Shown here piece by piece: positions 41,808 through 50,470 of a stretch of 64,000 nucleotides of DNA (within the stretch, counting starts at the first letter, position 1; every line of letters begins with the position of its first letter). Below the pieces are notes generated by a model. The model did no database searches. It was not told the origin of the DNA and was given only the letters and a program-made list of their open reading frames with translations. The DNA comes from UBA1672 sp964587815 (lineage in GTDB: Bacteria > Pseudomonadota > Alphaproteobacteria > Micavibrionales > Micavibrionaceae): assembly GCA_964587815.1 (NCBI GenBank), contig CAZPMH010000002.1, positions 62,001 to 126,000 of the forward strand, read 5' to 3'. A program made the position numbers and the translations under genes.

Positions 41808-44201
41808 ATGGGCTTTAAGAAAACATCAGAAGGCCGCGTTTATTTTAAAAGCCCCGATAACGATGATGCGCCTGAGCCATCAAAAAAAGCCGCTGCCTCG
41901 GGCGGAACTCCCAAGACACAAAAAAAACCTCTTACAGGAAAGAAAGCGGATACGTCACAGCTGCAAATTCTGTCCTTGCTGAAAACCCTGAACGGTAAAT
42001 TGAAGGAAACGCAGGATGATCGCGATGCGGTGCGTAAAGAGCTGGAGCAATATAAGACCCAGATCAGCACGCTGGAAAAACAGGTTGAGACGCAAAAAAG
42101 CGATTATATTGATTTGGAAGATAAGGTGTCGCGTAAGCAAAACGAGGTGAGCAAGAAAACCTCGCGCGTTGAGGATAACGTGAAGAAGACGCTCAAAGAT
42201 CTGGATGACGCGCGGGATATGGTCAAGGAGCTTGAAAAGCAGGCCGCAACCTATGACGCCTCTCTTGGTACGTTGAAGGACGAGATTGCGAAACAGCGCA
42301 AGAAAGAAGCCGACATTCTGAATGCGCAGACCGACTTACAAAGCGCGCAAAGTAATCTGGAGGCCAAGCAAAAAGAGCAAGGCGAGAAGATGGATAATCA
42401 ATTCTCGACCTATAAGGATTTGACCAAGCGATTGGGCGAGGCAGAGACACGTTACGATGCGCTCGAGAATAAGATTGAGGAATCGAATTCCGAATATCTT
42501 AAGCTGGATCGCAAGATTGATAAGGTGATTGAAGACCGCAATCGTATGTTGCGCAAGGTTGAGCGTATTGAGCAAACCGTTTTGGAAACGCGTGATGCGT
42601 TGAATGCCAAGGCGATGGTTTTGTTGACTGATCAGGGATCAGTGGCCGGTGTTGATATGCCGCAAATCGGTGATGATACGCTGAGCAGTGACCCGATGGC
42701 GATCAGCCGCCGCATGAATGAAGAGCGAATGATGCCCTGGTGGCGTCGCCCGATTAGAATTCAAACGACCAGCCTTGTTATTTTTGCGTTGTTGATTCTA
42801 ATGATTGGCTGGATTTTAAGTTCTGTTCTCAGACCAACGGATGTTGTTCAAGATTTGCGTACAGAAACCGGATCAATCACTCTCCCGAAAGTCAGCCTTT
42901 ATGACACATCATCAGAGCCTGCGGAAACAAATATATCAGATGTGGTTCAAACGATAGAATCCGAGCCGATTGCGCCGCCTGAGCGTACGTCCCCGGCGAT
43001 TGCGGAATTATTAGAACAGAATGTTGATCGTGAGGCGGCGGCTGTCGATGATGCAACCGAGACGATTGACGTTACCAACAGTGAACAGCTTGCACAGGCA
43101 TTTGACCGTAGTGAAGAACAGGTTGCCGCGCGGTTAAATGATATTGAGCCGGGTGAAGATATTGCCGCACCACTTGTAGAAGCATCCGTCGAGGTTGCTC
43201 AAGCGGTTATTCCACCAAAACCGCCACTAAGGGAGCCACAGACGGTAAGCACTCGCGCTGAGGATGCGGTTGCTGCCGTTGAAGAGCCTGCTGCACCTGC
43301 CGCGGGCGCGCCCGAAACGGATGTTTCTGCGGTTGAACCGGCCGCGGGTTTTGTAAAAAGAGACTTGCTCAATGACATACGCCCCGACTCTCGTTTAAAT
43401 GACATGGCTCGCAGAATTGAAGCGCAGGCATTGGAGGGCGTTCCAGAAGCGCAGCATGATATGGGCGCTTTGTATGTGGCGGGCCATGGAAATGTGAATC
43501 AGGATTTAGGGCGTGCTGTGATCTGGTTTAAGGAAGCCGCGAATAACGGTGTGCCGAATGCAATTTATAATCTTGGGGTTTTGCATCATCAGGGCATGGG
43601 TGTAGACCAGAGCCTTGAAAAAGCGATTTCACTCTATCGCCGTGCCGCGAGTTTGGGACATGCCGAGGCGCAATATAATCTGGGCATTGCTAATATAGAA
43701 GGGATTGGCGTGCCTTATAACCCCGGGCGTGCTGCTCGGTTTTTTGAAAGTGCCGCGCGCAAAGGCGTTGTGGAATCAGCCTACAACTTAGGCCTTATTT
43801 ACGAAAACGGCTTGCTTGGTGAAGCGCGCCCGGATGAGGCATTATTGTGGTACAAACGTGCCGCCGATGCAGGGAATTCCGAAGCGCAATCTGCTTTGCA
43901 ACAGCTTGTACGCGCCCTTGGCATTGAAATGTCTGATGTTTCGCGGATTGTTTCTTCGGTCGAAAATAAAGCAGATGCGCAGTACAGTTCGGGCGGTTTA
44001 TCAAATGAGGCGCAGGCCTCGCTCGTGTCCCAAATTCAGGAGCAGTTGCAAAGGCGCGGTTTATACAGTGGAGATGTTGACGGCATTATCGGGCCAAACA
44101 CACGCAATGCTATTCGATCTTTTCAAGACGCTGCGGGCCTAAGCGTTACGGGTGAGCCGAGCGCCAATCTTTTACAGTACCTTCGCGCTTCGGATAACTA
44201 A
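41808..44201 (+). CDS. PodJ-like polarity protein: coiled coil, membrane helix, Sel1 repeats, peptidoglycan-binding domain
   Basis: A 797-aa bitopic protein. Residues 1-50 are basic and disordered; about 50-275 form long coiled coils (LEQYKTQISTLEKQVETQ and similar). A single membrane helix lies at about 319-342 (TSLVIFALLILMIGWIL), followed by an acidic, Pro/Ala/Glu-rich periplasmic linker (about 345-530). Sel1/TPR repeats occupy about 537-700 (AEAQYNLGIANIEGIGV, VESAYNLGLIYENGLLG). A peptidoglycan_binding_1 domain ends the protein (about 738-795, IQEQLQRRGLYSGDVDGIIGPNTR). This is the domain order of Caulobacter PodJ (about 974 aa), which organises a cell pole. It may serve polar growth or pole-specific structures here. 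It is flanked by its own promoter. Confidence 0.8.
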   Translation: MGFKKTSEGRVYFKSPDNDDAPEPSKKAAASGGTPKTQKKPLTGKKADTSQLQILSLLKTLNGKLKETQDDRDAVRKELEQYKTQISTLEKQVETQKSDYIDLEDKVSRKQNEVSKKTSRVEDNVKKTLKDLDDARDMVKELEKQAATYDASLGTLKDEIAKQRKKEADILNAQTDLQSAQSNLEAKQKEQGEKMDNQFSTYKDLTKRLGEAETRYDALENKIEESNSEYLKLDRKIDKVIEDRNRMLRKVERIEQTVLETRDALNAKAMVLLTDQGSVAGVDMPQIGDDTLSSDPMAISRRMNEERMMPWWRRPIRIQTTSLVIFALLILMIGWILSSVLRPTDVVQDLRTETGSITLPKVSLYDTSSEPAETNISDVVQTIESEPIAPPERTSPAIAELLEQNVDREAAAVDDATETIDVTNSEQLAQAFDRSEEQVAARLNDIEPGEDIAAPLVEASVEVAQAVIPPKPPLREPQTVSTRAEDAVAAVEEPAAPAAGAPETDVSAVEPAAGFVKRDLLNDIRPDSRLNDMARRIEAQALEGVPEAQHDMGALYVAGHGNVNQDLGRAVIWFKEAANNGVPNAIYNLGVLHHQGMGVDQSLEKAISLYRRAASLGHAEAQYNLGIANIEGIGVPYNPGRAARFFESAARKGVVESAYNLGLIYENGLLGEARPDEALLWYKRAADAGNSEAQSALQQLVRALGIEMSDVSRIVSSVENKADAQYSSGGLSNEAQASLVSQIQEQLQRRGLYSGDVDGIIGPNTRNAIRSFQDAAGLSVTGEPSANLLQYLRASDN

Positions 44202-44222
44202 CCAATTTCCAAATCTACATTA

Positions 44223-44822
44223 TTAACGCGCACCAAAAGCCAGTTGTTGTTCAATGCCGATGCAATTTGCCTGTTTGTTCAAACACATAATGCTGCCCAC
44301 CAAGAGTTGATAAAGATCAGGATCAGGCTTTTGCCCTGTTTCAACACTCAGATCGTAGATTGTGTTTGCGCAGACGGTCATCGCACTTGTGACCGCATAG
44401 GCGGGGTATTCGCCTTGCATCGGCGCGGTCGACGCTGCGCATTCCTGTTTTAACTTTTCTAACGTCGCTTCATTGCTGTTAATTTTTTGCAGTTTATCGG
44501 CATAGGTCGTTGTTGTCGCGAAGCTCAGTGTTCCAAGCTCCGTCAAGCAGGCTTGCGTCTCCCATTTGCCACCGTTACAGCTTTTTACGATATCGCGCGC
44601 GATTTCCTTTATTGTCGGAACCAGCTTTTGGTCAGGCGCGACTTTGCCTTGCGGCTTTTGTTTATTTGGTTGATTGGGTATTACCTTTGGAGCGCTAGGT
44701 TTTCCTGCATTCGGCGTTGCTGTGTAGCTTTGTGCTTCTGATCTGTTTGCAGTAAACATGATTAATGATGCGATCAAAGCCATAATTCCTATAATTTTCG
44801 GCATCGCTCTTTTCTTTTGCAT
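44223..44822 (-). CDS. Secreted protein of unknown function, 199 aa
   Basis: A signal peptide (about 1-30, IIGIMALIASLIMFTANRSEAQ) is followed by a Pro/Lys/Gln-rich linker and a helical domain with six cysteines (SCNGG, ACLTE, ECAAS, VCANT, MCLNK, NCIGI). The even number suggests disulfides in the periplasm. AAGGAC precedes the ATG. It is convergent with the PodJ-like gene (21 bases apart). I do not recognise the family. Confidence 0.65.
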   Translation of the reverse strand: MQKKRAMPKIIGIMALIASLIMFTANRSEAQSYTATPNAGKPSAPKVIPNQPNKQKPQGKVAPDQKLVPTIKEIARDIVKSCNGGKWETQACLTELGTLSFATTTTYADKLQKINSNEATLEKLKQECAASTAPMQGEYPAYAVTSAMTVCANTIYDLSVETGQKPDPDLYQLLVGSIMCLNKQANCIGIEQQLAFGAR

Positions 44823-44861
44823 TTTTTGTCCTTATTTTTTGAATTCGGCACTTTTGGGATG

Positions 44862-44875
44862 GATTAAATTTAATC
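44862..44875. promoter_or_regulatory. 14-base palindrome between divergent genes
   Basis: GATTAAATTTAATC is a perfect palindrome located 40 bases upstream of the secreted-protein gene on one strand and 34 bases upstream of the 54-aa gene on the other. It could be an operator shared by both, but AT-rich palindromes also arise by chance. Confidence 0.3.
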
Positions 44876-44908
44876 ACCCCTCTATATATATTTTTTAAAG
44901 GTAGCATC

Positions 44909-45073
44909 ATGGGTAACGTTGGTGAAGAAAAAAAGAAATTTGGATTTCGTCGCTTTGTTAAAGGCAACGGAAAGAAGGCTTTTTGGATTTGGGTCGGCTA
45001 TCAGGCGATAAAAGGCACATTAACCTTAAGTTTTATCTGGATACCTTTAATTTATGTTTGGTTTACACAGTGA
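44909..45073 (+). CDS. Small protein, 54 aa, with C-terminal membrane helix
   Basis: ATG 44909 follows AAAGGTAG at 44897-44904. The 54 residues have a basic N-terminal half (EEKKKFGFRRFVKGNGKKAFW) and a hydrophobic C-terminal half (GTLTLSFIWIPLIYVWF) that would form one membrane helix with the N-terminus inside. It is divergent from the secreted unknown and lies 79 bases before the FNT channel gene. I do not recognise the family. Confidence 0.55.
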   Translation: MGNVGEEKKKFGFRRFVKGNGKKAFWIWVGYQAIKGTLTLSFIWIPLIYVWFTQ

Positions 45074-45152
45074 TTTTCACAGAAGCCGTGCCATACTTTT
45101 GAGGCTAATTTTCAAATAAAGACAGATTAATTTTTACAGATAGGGATATATC

Positions 45153-45938
45153 ATGAGCAACGAAGATATTGATGAGAAGCTCCGCCTTGCCTCCCCCACA
45201 ATTTACGAGATCATTTCTGTTGAGGGTGAAGAGGAGATGTCTCGCTCCCTTTCTTCTTTGGGTTGGTCAGGCCTTGTCGCGGGTTTGTGCATCAGCTTCT
45301 CTTTGTTTTGTGAGGGATATCTGAAGCACCACCTTCCGCAAGACGGTGACTATTTCTTGCTCGAAAATCTGGGGTATACGTTCGGATTTGTGATTGTAAT
45401 TGTCGGGCGGTTTCAGCTGTTTACCGAGAATACAATTACTGTTGTTCTGCCGTTGCTTGCGAAACGGACGTGGCGCAATTTATGGCGAATGATTAAACTT
45501 TGGGCGGTTGTGCTTGCGACGAATTTCGTCGGAACGTTTATTGCGGCGTATCTCGCGATTCACGGGCATATGGTTTCGCCTGAGCTTTTGGCTGTATTTA
45601 GTGATATTTCGCGACATGCGGTTGATCAAGACTTTGTGAAAATTTTCACCACAGCTATTCCTGCAGGATTTTTGATTGCCTGCCTTGTGTGGATGTTACC
45701 GAGTGCGCGCGGCGGGACGGAATTCTGGGTGATTGTGATGATGACATACATCATCGCGATTGGAGATTTCGCGCACATTGTCGCGGGATCAGCTGAGGCG
45801 TTCTTGCTGCTTCTGCAAGGTCAGCTTGATATTTTAAGCACCGTTTCATTCCTGGTTGCGGCGGCGGCGGGGAATATTATCGGCGGAACATTCCTGTTCG
45901 CGGTGATTGCCTATAATCAGGTGAAGAACGAGCGATAG
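45153..45938 (+). CDS. Formate/nitrite transporter (FNT) family channel, YfdC-like
   Basis: A 261-aa membrane protein with six predicted helices. GRFQLFTENTITVVLPLL and LWAVVLATNFVGTF correspond to the FNT repeat loops, and IIAIGDFAHIVAGSAEAF holds the conserved central His of the pore. The N-terminal 40 residues are hydrophilic, as in YfdC-type members rather than FocA. The substrate is not predictable. AGGGA precedes the ATG. A terminator follows. Confidence 0.85.
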   Translation: MSNEDIDEKLRLASPTIYEIISVEGEEEMSRSLSSLGWSGLVAGLCISFSLFCEGYLKHHLPQDGDYFLLENLGYTFGFVIVIVGRFQLFTENTITVVLPLLAKRTWRNLWRMIKLWAVVLATNFVGTFIAAYLAIHGHMVSPELLAVFSDISRHAVDQDFVKIFTTAIPAGFLIACLVWMLPSARGGTEFWVIVMMTYIIAIGDFAHIVAGSAEAFLLLLQGQLDILSTVSFLVAAAAGNIIGGTFLFAVIAYNQVKNER

Positions 45939-45962
45939 CGACTTATTCAGTTATAATTAAAG

Positions 45963-45995
45963 GGCGCGTTCTGAAGCGGGACGCGCCTTTATTTT
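45963..45995 (+). terminator. Rho-independent terminator after the FNT gene
   Basis: GGCGCGT (45963-45969) pairs with ACGCGCC (45981-45987), followed by TTTATTTT. The aldehyde dehydrogenase gene converges from the other side, and read on the minus strand the stem is followed by CTTTAATT, so it may work both ways. Confidence 0.75.
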
Positions 45996-46000
45996 GTGCC

Positions 46001-47359
46001 TTATCCACGTACAACGGTTTTGATGTTCATGAATTCCAACATGCCGTGTTCGGCCAGTTCGCGGCCGTAGCCTGAGGCTTTGACGCCGCCGAAGGGGAGG
46101 TTCGGTGCGGATGCAACGAGTGCATTTACAAACGTCGCGCCTGCATCGAGCTTCTCAATTGCTTGGTTTATTTCACCCTCATCTTCGGAGCATATGACCG
46201 AGCCGAGCCCGAAGCGGGTTGCGTTGGCGAGGTTTATTGCCTCATCTAGAGTGCCGACCTTGAACAGGCTTGCGACGGGACCGAAGAGTTCTTCACCATA
46301 GGCGGGGCTGTTTTCAGGGATATTTTCGAGGATGCCCGGGCGGTAGTAGTTCCCCTGCCCTTCCAAAACCTCGCATCCGTAGAGCTTGGTTGCGCCTGCC
46401 TTTACGGTTTCTTCGACTTGGTTGTGCAATTCGTCGCGGATATCTGCGGTGGCTAGAGGGCCGATATCTGTGCCTTCTTCCATTGGGTCACCGATTATCA
46501 AGTCTCTGTAAGCCTCAATCATGCGGGTTTTGGCCTCTTCATAAATATCAGCGTGGATAATAAAGCGTTTGGCCGCGATGCAGGTTTGGCCGTTATTTTG
46601 GGTACGGCCTTTTACGGCTAGTTCAATGACTTTATCCAGATTCGCGGAGGGCATGATGATAAACGGGTCAGAGCCGCCGAGCTCCAAAACAGATTTCTTG
46701 AGCGCCGCCCCTGCCGCCTTTGCGACCGCCGCGCCCGCGCCTTCTGACCCTGTTAAAGTGACAGCGCGGATGCGGTCATCTTTGATGATGCTTTCAATTT
46801 TATCCGAACCGATTAAAAGGGTTTGGAATTCGTGGTTGGTGAAGCCCGCCTTTTTAAACAGGTCTTCAATTGCGACCGCGCATCCCGGCACGTTGGAGGC
46901 ATGTTTTAGAATACCGACATTTCCCGCCATCAATGCAGGGACGGCGAAGCGGAACACCTGCCAGAAGGGAAAGTTCCACGGCATGACCGCAAGTACACAA
47001 CCGATTGGGAGGTAATAGATGCTGCTCTTGCCCTCCTCTATGACCTTCGGTTGCAAGATATTGTGCGTGCGTTCAGCATAATAATCGCACAGATCGGCAC
47101 ATTTTGTGATTTCAGCGCGGGCGGATGCTAAGGTCTTTCCCATTTCGCTGGTTAGAAGTTCTGCGTATTTACCCGCATCCTCACGCAAGAGAGTGCCGAG
47201 AGCGGTCATTTTTTCAGCGCGCTCAGCTACACTCGCTTGCTTCTGATGGGCAAAAGCGGTTTGCGTGTTTTTCAGCGCGGTTTCAATTTGATCATCCGTG
47301 AATGGTGCATATTCCTTTATTATTTCTCCTGTTGCGGGGTTTTTACTGATGATCGGCAT
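46001..47359 (-). CDS. Aldehyde dehydrogenase, succinate-semialdehyde type (Sad/YneI-like)
   Basis: A 452-aa NAD(P)-dependent dehydrogenase. I chose ATG 47359 (MPIISKNPATGE) because AGGAAG lies 4 bases before it; an ATG 11 codons upstream has no such site. Catalytic Cys260 is in NNGQTCIAAKRF and Glu226 in VLELGGSDP; MPWNFPFWQVFRFAVPAL is the family signature. At about 450 aa with a short N-terminus it resembles the YneI class. It is divergent from ornithine decarboxylase, so oxidation of an aldehyde from putrescine breakdown is a reasonable guess. Confidence 0.9.
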   Translation of the reverse strand: MPIISKNPATGEIIKEYAPFTDDQIETALKNTQTAFAHQKQASVAERAEKMTALGTLLREDAGKYAELLTSEMGKTLASARAEITKCADLCDYYAERTHNILQPKVIEEGKSSIYYLPIGCVLAVMPWNFPFWQVFRFAVPALMAGNVGILKHASNVPGCAVAIEDLFKKAGFTNHEFQTLLIGSDKIESIIKDDRIRAVTLTGSEGAGAAVAKAAGAALKKSVLELGGSDPFIIMPSANLDKVIELAVKGRTQNNGQTCIAAKRFIIHADIYEEAKTRMIEAYRDLIIGDPMEEGTDIGPLATADIRDELHNQVEETVKAGATKLYGCEVLEGQGNYYRPGILENIPENSPAYGEELFGPVASLFKVGTLDEAINLANATRFGLGSVICSEDEGEINQAIEKLDAGATFVNALVASAPNLPFGGVKASGYGRELAEHGMLEFMNIKTVVRG

Positions 47360-47433
47360 GTTTCTTCCTTTTGCGAATATTTCAAAACTCACTCTATCCT
47401 ACATTTATTTTTGATTACGGTTCATTTTTTGTT

Positions 47434-47461
47434 TTGCAAAATATCTGTTTTTGTATATAAG
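47434..47461 (+). promoter_or_regulatory. Possible promoter of the ornithine decarboxylase gene
   Basis: TTGCAA (47434-47439) and TATAAG (47456-47461) are 16 bases apart. This would give a leader of about 125 bases before the start codon, long enough for RNA-based control. Confidence 0.35.
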
Positions 47462-47473
47462 CATCTCACGCTA

Positions 47474-47565
47474 ATGCCTATGGCCGTAATTCTTTATGAT
47501 CATCCGTGTTATGCAACGGCGTAAACAGTTTTAAAACCGGGGCGGAGGTGTTATTTTCACTCTCC
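47474..47565 (+). promoter_or_regulatory. Leader region of ornithine decarboxylase with short frame and hairpin
   Basis: The leader holds a 16-codon frame (47474-47524, MPMAVILYDHPCYATA) without a good binding site. A hairpin follows: GGAGGTG (47544-47550) with CACTCTCC (47558-47565), one base bulged. The speF leader RNA is known in front of ornithine decarboxylase genes in Alphaproteobacteria, so a polyamine-responsive leader is plausible; I could not match its consensus from memory. Confidence 0.3.
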
Positions 47566-47592
47566 CAACCTTAGAGATTTGAAAGGGTTTAC

Positions 47593-48774
47593 GTGATGAA
47601 CACGATTATCCCATTACTATTTAAGAGTACCCAACCCGATAGTGTGCCTGCTCCTCGCGTCTATCAGGACAGCGAGGAGGCCGTAAGAGATTTAAAGCCG
47701 ATTATGCCGCTTTACACTCTGAATTGTGGTGCAATCGCAGAAACAGCCCAAAATTTTATGGCTGCTTTTCCCGGGCAAACTATGTTTGCCGTTAAAACGA
47801 ACCCCCACCCTATCGTTATACAAACTCTCTACCAATCAGGTATGCAAGCGTTTGACGTGGCATCACTAGCGGAGATCGCATTGGTGCATCGTCACGCGCC
47901 CGGGGCTTCTCTGTTTTACATGCATACGATTAAGCCGTTTGAGCATATTAAGGCGGCATATACAGAATATGGCGTGCGTAGCTTCTCGCTCGATCATGCA
48001 GGTGAGTTGGATAAGATTATACGCGCCTGTGATCACGCAGATGATTTGGATTTGTTTGTGCGCGTTTCCCTACCCCGTAATGAAACTGCGGATATTGATT
48101 TTTCCGATAAATTTGGCGCGGCGTTTGACGAGGCAGTTTCGTTGCTCCGTAAAGCCCGCCCGCTGGCGCGGCGTTTGGGGATATGTTTTCATGTCGGCAC
48201 GCAGACGCAAGATGCGGCGGCCTATGGAAACGCGGTCAATGCGGTAAAGCACATCATTGATCAAAGCGGCGTTCGTATTGATGCGCTGGATGTTGGTGGT
48301 GGTTTCCCTGTGACCTATGATCGCGACGTTCCAAGTTTTGTGAATTGTATTGATGTGATCAAATGTGCGCTGATGCACGCAGGTTTAGATCATTTGCCTT
48401 TGCTGGCTGAGCCTGGTCGATGCTTGGTTGCGCAAAGCGGATCATTGGTGGTGCGCGTGGAATTGCGCAAGGGCGATACGCTGTATATTAATGACGGCAC
48501 GTATGGCGGCTTGCTTGATGCGGGGCCGTTGTTGAATACACCTTTTCCTGTGCGTCAGGTTGGCGGGTCACAAGACTGCGGGCTTCAGGCGTTTCGTTTT
48601 GCGGGGCCGACCTGTGACGGGCTGGATATGATGGCAGGGCCGTTCATGTTGCCTGCGGGTATTGCCGAAGGGGATTATATCGAGATTTTGAACACGGGTG
48701 CGTATAGCCAAGCCCTACGGACGGATTTCAACGGTTTTGGAGGATGCGATACGGTTTTGGTTTCCCGCATTTAG
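47593..48774 (+). CDS. Ornithine decarboxylase, fold III PLP type
   Basis: A 393-aa alanine-racemase-fold decarboxylase that makes putrescine from ornithine. The PLP lysine is 68 in FAVKTNPHP. CFHVGTQTQD, ALDVGGGFPVTYD and LAEPGRCLVAQSG bind phosphate and substrate, and GPTCDGLD carries the catalytic Cys and Asp from the second subunit. Start is GTG 47593 or the ATG after it; AAAGGG serves either. It could also accept lysine; substrate choice is not clear from sequence. Other polyamine genes follow on both strands. Confidence 0.9.
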   Translation: MMNTIIPLLFKSTQPDSVPAPRVYQDSEEAVRDLKPIMPLYTLNCGAIAETAQNFMAAFPGQTMFAVKTNPHPIVIQTLYQSGMQAFDVASLAEIALVHRHAPGASLFYMHTIKPFEHIKAAYTEYGVRSFSLDHAGELDKIIRACDHADDLDLFVRVSLPRNETADIDFSDKFGAAFDEAVSLLRKARPLARRLGICFHVGTQTQDAAAYGNAVNAVKHIIDQSGVRIDALDVGGGFPVTYDRDVPSFVNCIDVIKCALMHAGLDHLPLLAEPGRCLVAQSGSLVVRVELRKGDTLYINDGTYGGLLDAGPLLNTPFPVRQVGGSQDCGLQAFRFAGPTCDGLDMMAGPFMLPAGIAEGDYIEILNTGAYSQALRTDFNGFGGCDTVLVSRI

Positions 48775-48783
48775 GCTTGCGGT

Positions 48784-49227
48784 TTAATCGAAATCAAAAA
48801 TATCTAAGATTTCAGAAAAGAACTCGTTCTTCTTTTTACGACGGCGACCGTATTTTTCGTATTTACGGTCGTATTTGTCATACTTGTCGTACTTATCATA
48901 TTTGCGATCGTGCTTACGGCTGCGCTTATGGTCGTAATCATCGTGGTGTGATGGCGGGTCTTTATAGACAACTTTTTCAATCACTTGCGGTTGCGGGGCG
49001 GCCTGCTGAGGTTGCGCTTTTTGTTGAATTTGCTCTTGTAGTTGGTCTTGGAATTTTTGGTCTTCGTACATTTCTTCAACTGCGCTTTGGATCATGGTGA
49101 CAATTTTATCCAGTTCTCCCTTATCCAACCATACGCCGCCGGAGGTCGGGCATACATCAAGTTCAACGCCGTACCTTTTGATTTGCCTCATGGGTGAGCC
49201 ATCAATCGGGGAAGTTAAAAGCGGCAT
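48784..49227 (-). CDS. Zinc-ribbon-like (zf-TFIIB) protein with Tyr-Asp-Lys repeat tail
   Basis: Start ATG 49227 has AGGAG 7 bases before it; 147 aa. The N-terminal 42 residues follow the zf-TFIIB pattern (MPLLTSPIDGSPM, then GVELDVCPTSGGVWLDKGELDKI), but three of the four zinc cysteines are replaced (SPID and CPTS instead of CPxC), so metal binding is doubtful. A Gln/Pro-rich middle leads to a basic tail with the tandem motif KYDKYDKYDRKYEKYG. The role is unknown. It lies 82 bases after nspC. Confidence 0.7.
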   Translation of the reverse strand: MPLLTSPIDGSPMRQIKRYGVELDVCPTSGGVWLDKGELDKIVTMIQSAVEEMYEDQKFQDQLQEQIQQKAQPQQAAPQPQVIEKVVYKDPPSHHDDYDHKRSRKHDRKYDKYDKYDKYDRKYEKYGRRRKKKNEFFSEILDIFDFD

Positions 49228-49309
49228 GTCTGTCTCCTTTACTTTTACATATGTTAGTAATAGCGTACTGATTTTGTCCGTATTTTCAAATGAATTGGGT
49301 GTAATGTTT

Positions 49310-50470
49310 TTAAGATAAGCGATCTTTGAAATCTTCGTAACCAAAGGATTTGATGCGCTCGTAAGTGCCGTCTTCGTGCAGGATTCCGATGTCAGGCAAA
49401 GGCATACCGTTGAAGGTGGTGTTTTTGACCATTGAATATTGCATCATGTCGGTGAAGATCACCGTATCACCAATTTGGAGGGGGTGATCGAAGGAATAAG
49501 TGCCAATCACATCGCCCGTCATGCAGGTTTGCCCCCCGAGGATGTAGGTGTGTGCGCCCTGCTCGGTCGCGCCGATAATGTGCGGGGTATAGGGCACTTC
49601 CAGAACGTCGGGCATATGCGCACTTGCAGAGGTATCCAGAATAACGATATTCGGCTCGCGCTCGATAATATCCAGAACGGTGGAGACGAGGTAGCCTGCG
49701 TTGAGCACAAGAGCGCCGCCGATTTCGAGCGTGATATCGACTTTGTGTTGTTTTTTGAATGCTTTAAGCGCTTCTATTAAGGCGTTAATCTCATAGTTTG
49801 GATGAGTGATATAATGCCCGCCGCCAAGATTAACATGGCTGACACGCTCGAGAGCTTCCGCGTAATTTTCGGAGATGTGATTGATAAGCGCAACCGAATC
49901 CTCCGCACCGTTTTCGCAAAGGTTATGGATATGGAGGATGTCGATCTGATTTAGAATATTATCGTCAAGCTCTTGCTTTAAAACGCCGAAACGGGAATTG
50001 AGCGCGGACGGATCGTAGAGTTCGGAGTTTTTCACTTGTGAGAATTGCGGATTAACGCGCAGGCCGATTTTTTTGCCTTTTTGTTTTAAGGCGGGGGCGT
50101 AGCGTTTTAACTGGCCTATGGAATTAAAGTAAATATGATCGCTATATTTTGATACGTCTTGTAGCGATTTTTCTGTGTAGGCGGGGCTGTAGCAATGCAC
50201 TTCTTTGTTTTGCTGCTCTGACCCAAAATGCTCTGCACCGAGGCGCGCCTCATATGCGCCGCTCGCAGTTGTGCCATCTAAAGTCTCGCGCATCACGTCA
50301 AAAACAGCGAACATGGAGAAGGCTTTTGTGGCGAGCAGAATTTTAACGCCTGCTCGCTCCTTTATTTTTGCTGCAACCGCCATGTTGCTTTTAATCGCTG
50401 CGATATCCGCAACATAGGCGGGTGTCGCTATGGATTGCAGCAATTTTAAACTGCCTTCGTTATGCTGCAT
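49310..50470 (-). CDS. nspC: Carboxynorspermidine decarboxylase
   Basis: A 386-aa fold III PLP enzyme that decarboxylates carboxynorspermidine or carboxyspermidine. The PLP lysine is 49 in LLATKAFS; HIHNLCENGAED is characteristic of NspC, HVNLGGGHYITHP binds phosphate, and the end has CMTGDVIGTYSFD. Its ATG overlaps the end of the preceding dehydrogenase gene by 11 bases, so the two enzymes of the route are made together. Confidence 0.95.
   Translation of the reverse strand: MQHNEGSLKLLQSIATPAYVADIAAIKSNMAVAAKIKERAGVKILLATKAFSMFAVFDVMRETLDGTTASGAYEARLGAEHFGSEQQNKEVHCYSPAYTEKSLQDVSKYSDHIYFNSIGQLKRYAPALKQKGKKIGLRVNPQFSQVKNSELYDPSALNSRFGVLKQELDDNILNQIDILHIHNLCENGAEDSVALINHISENYAEALERVSHVNLGGGHYITHPNYEINALIEALKAFKKQHKVDITLEIGGALVLNAGYLVSTVLDIIEREPNIVILDTSASAHMPDVLEVPYTPHIIGATEQGAHTYILGGQTCMTGDVIGTYSFDHPLQIGDTVIFTDMMQYSMVKNTTFNGMPLPDIGILHEDGTYERIKSFGYEDFKDRLS

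Noticed and set aside
48820..48910. Short tandem repeat considered as a repeat array or CRISPR
   Set aside because: The units are about 9 bases without spacers and encode the Lys-Tyr-Asp tail of the zinc-ribbon-like protein in frame.
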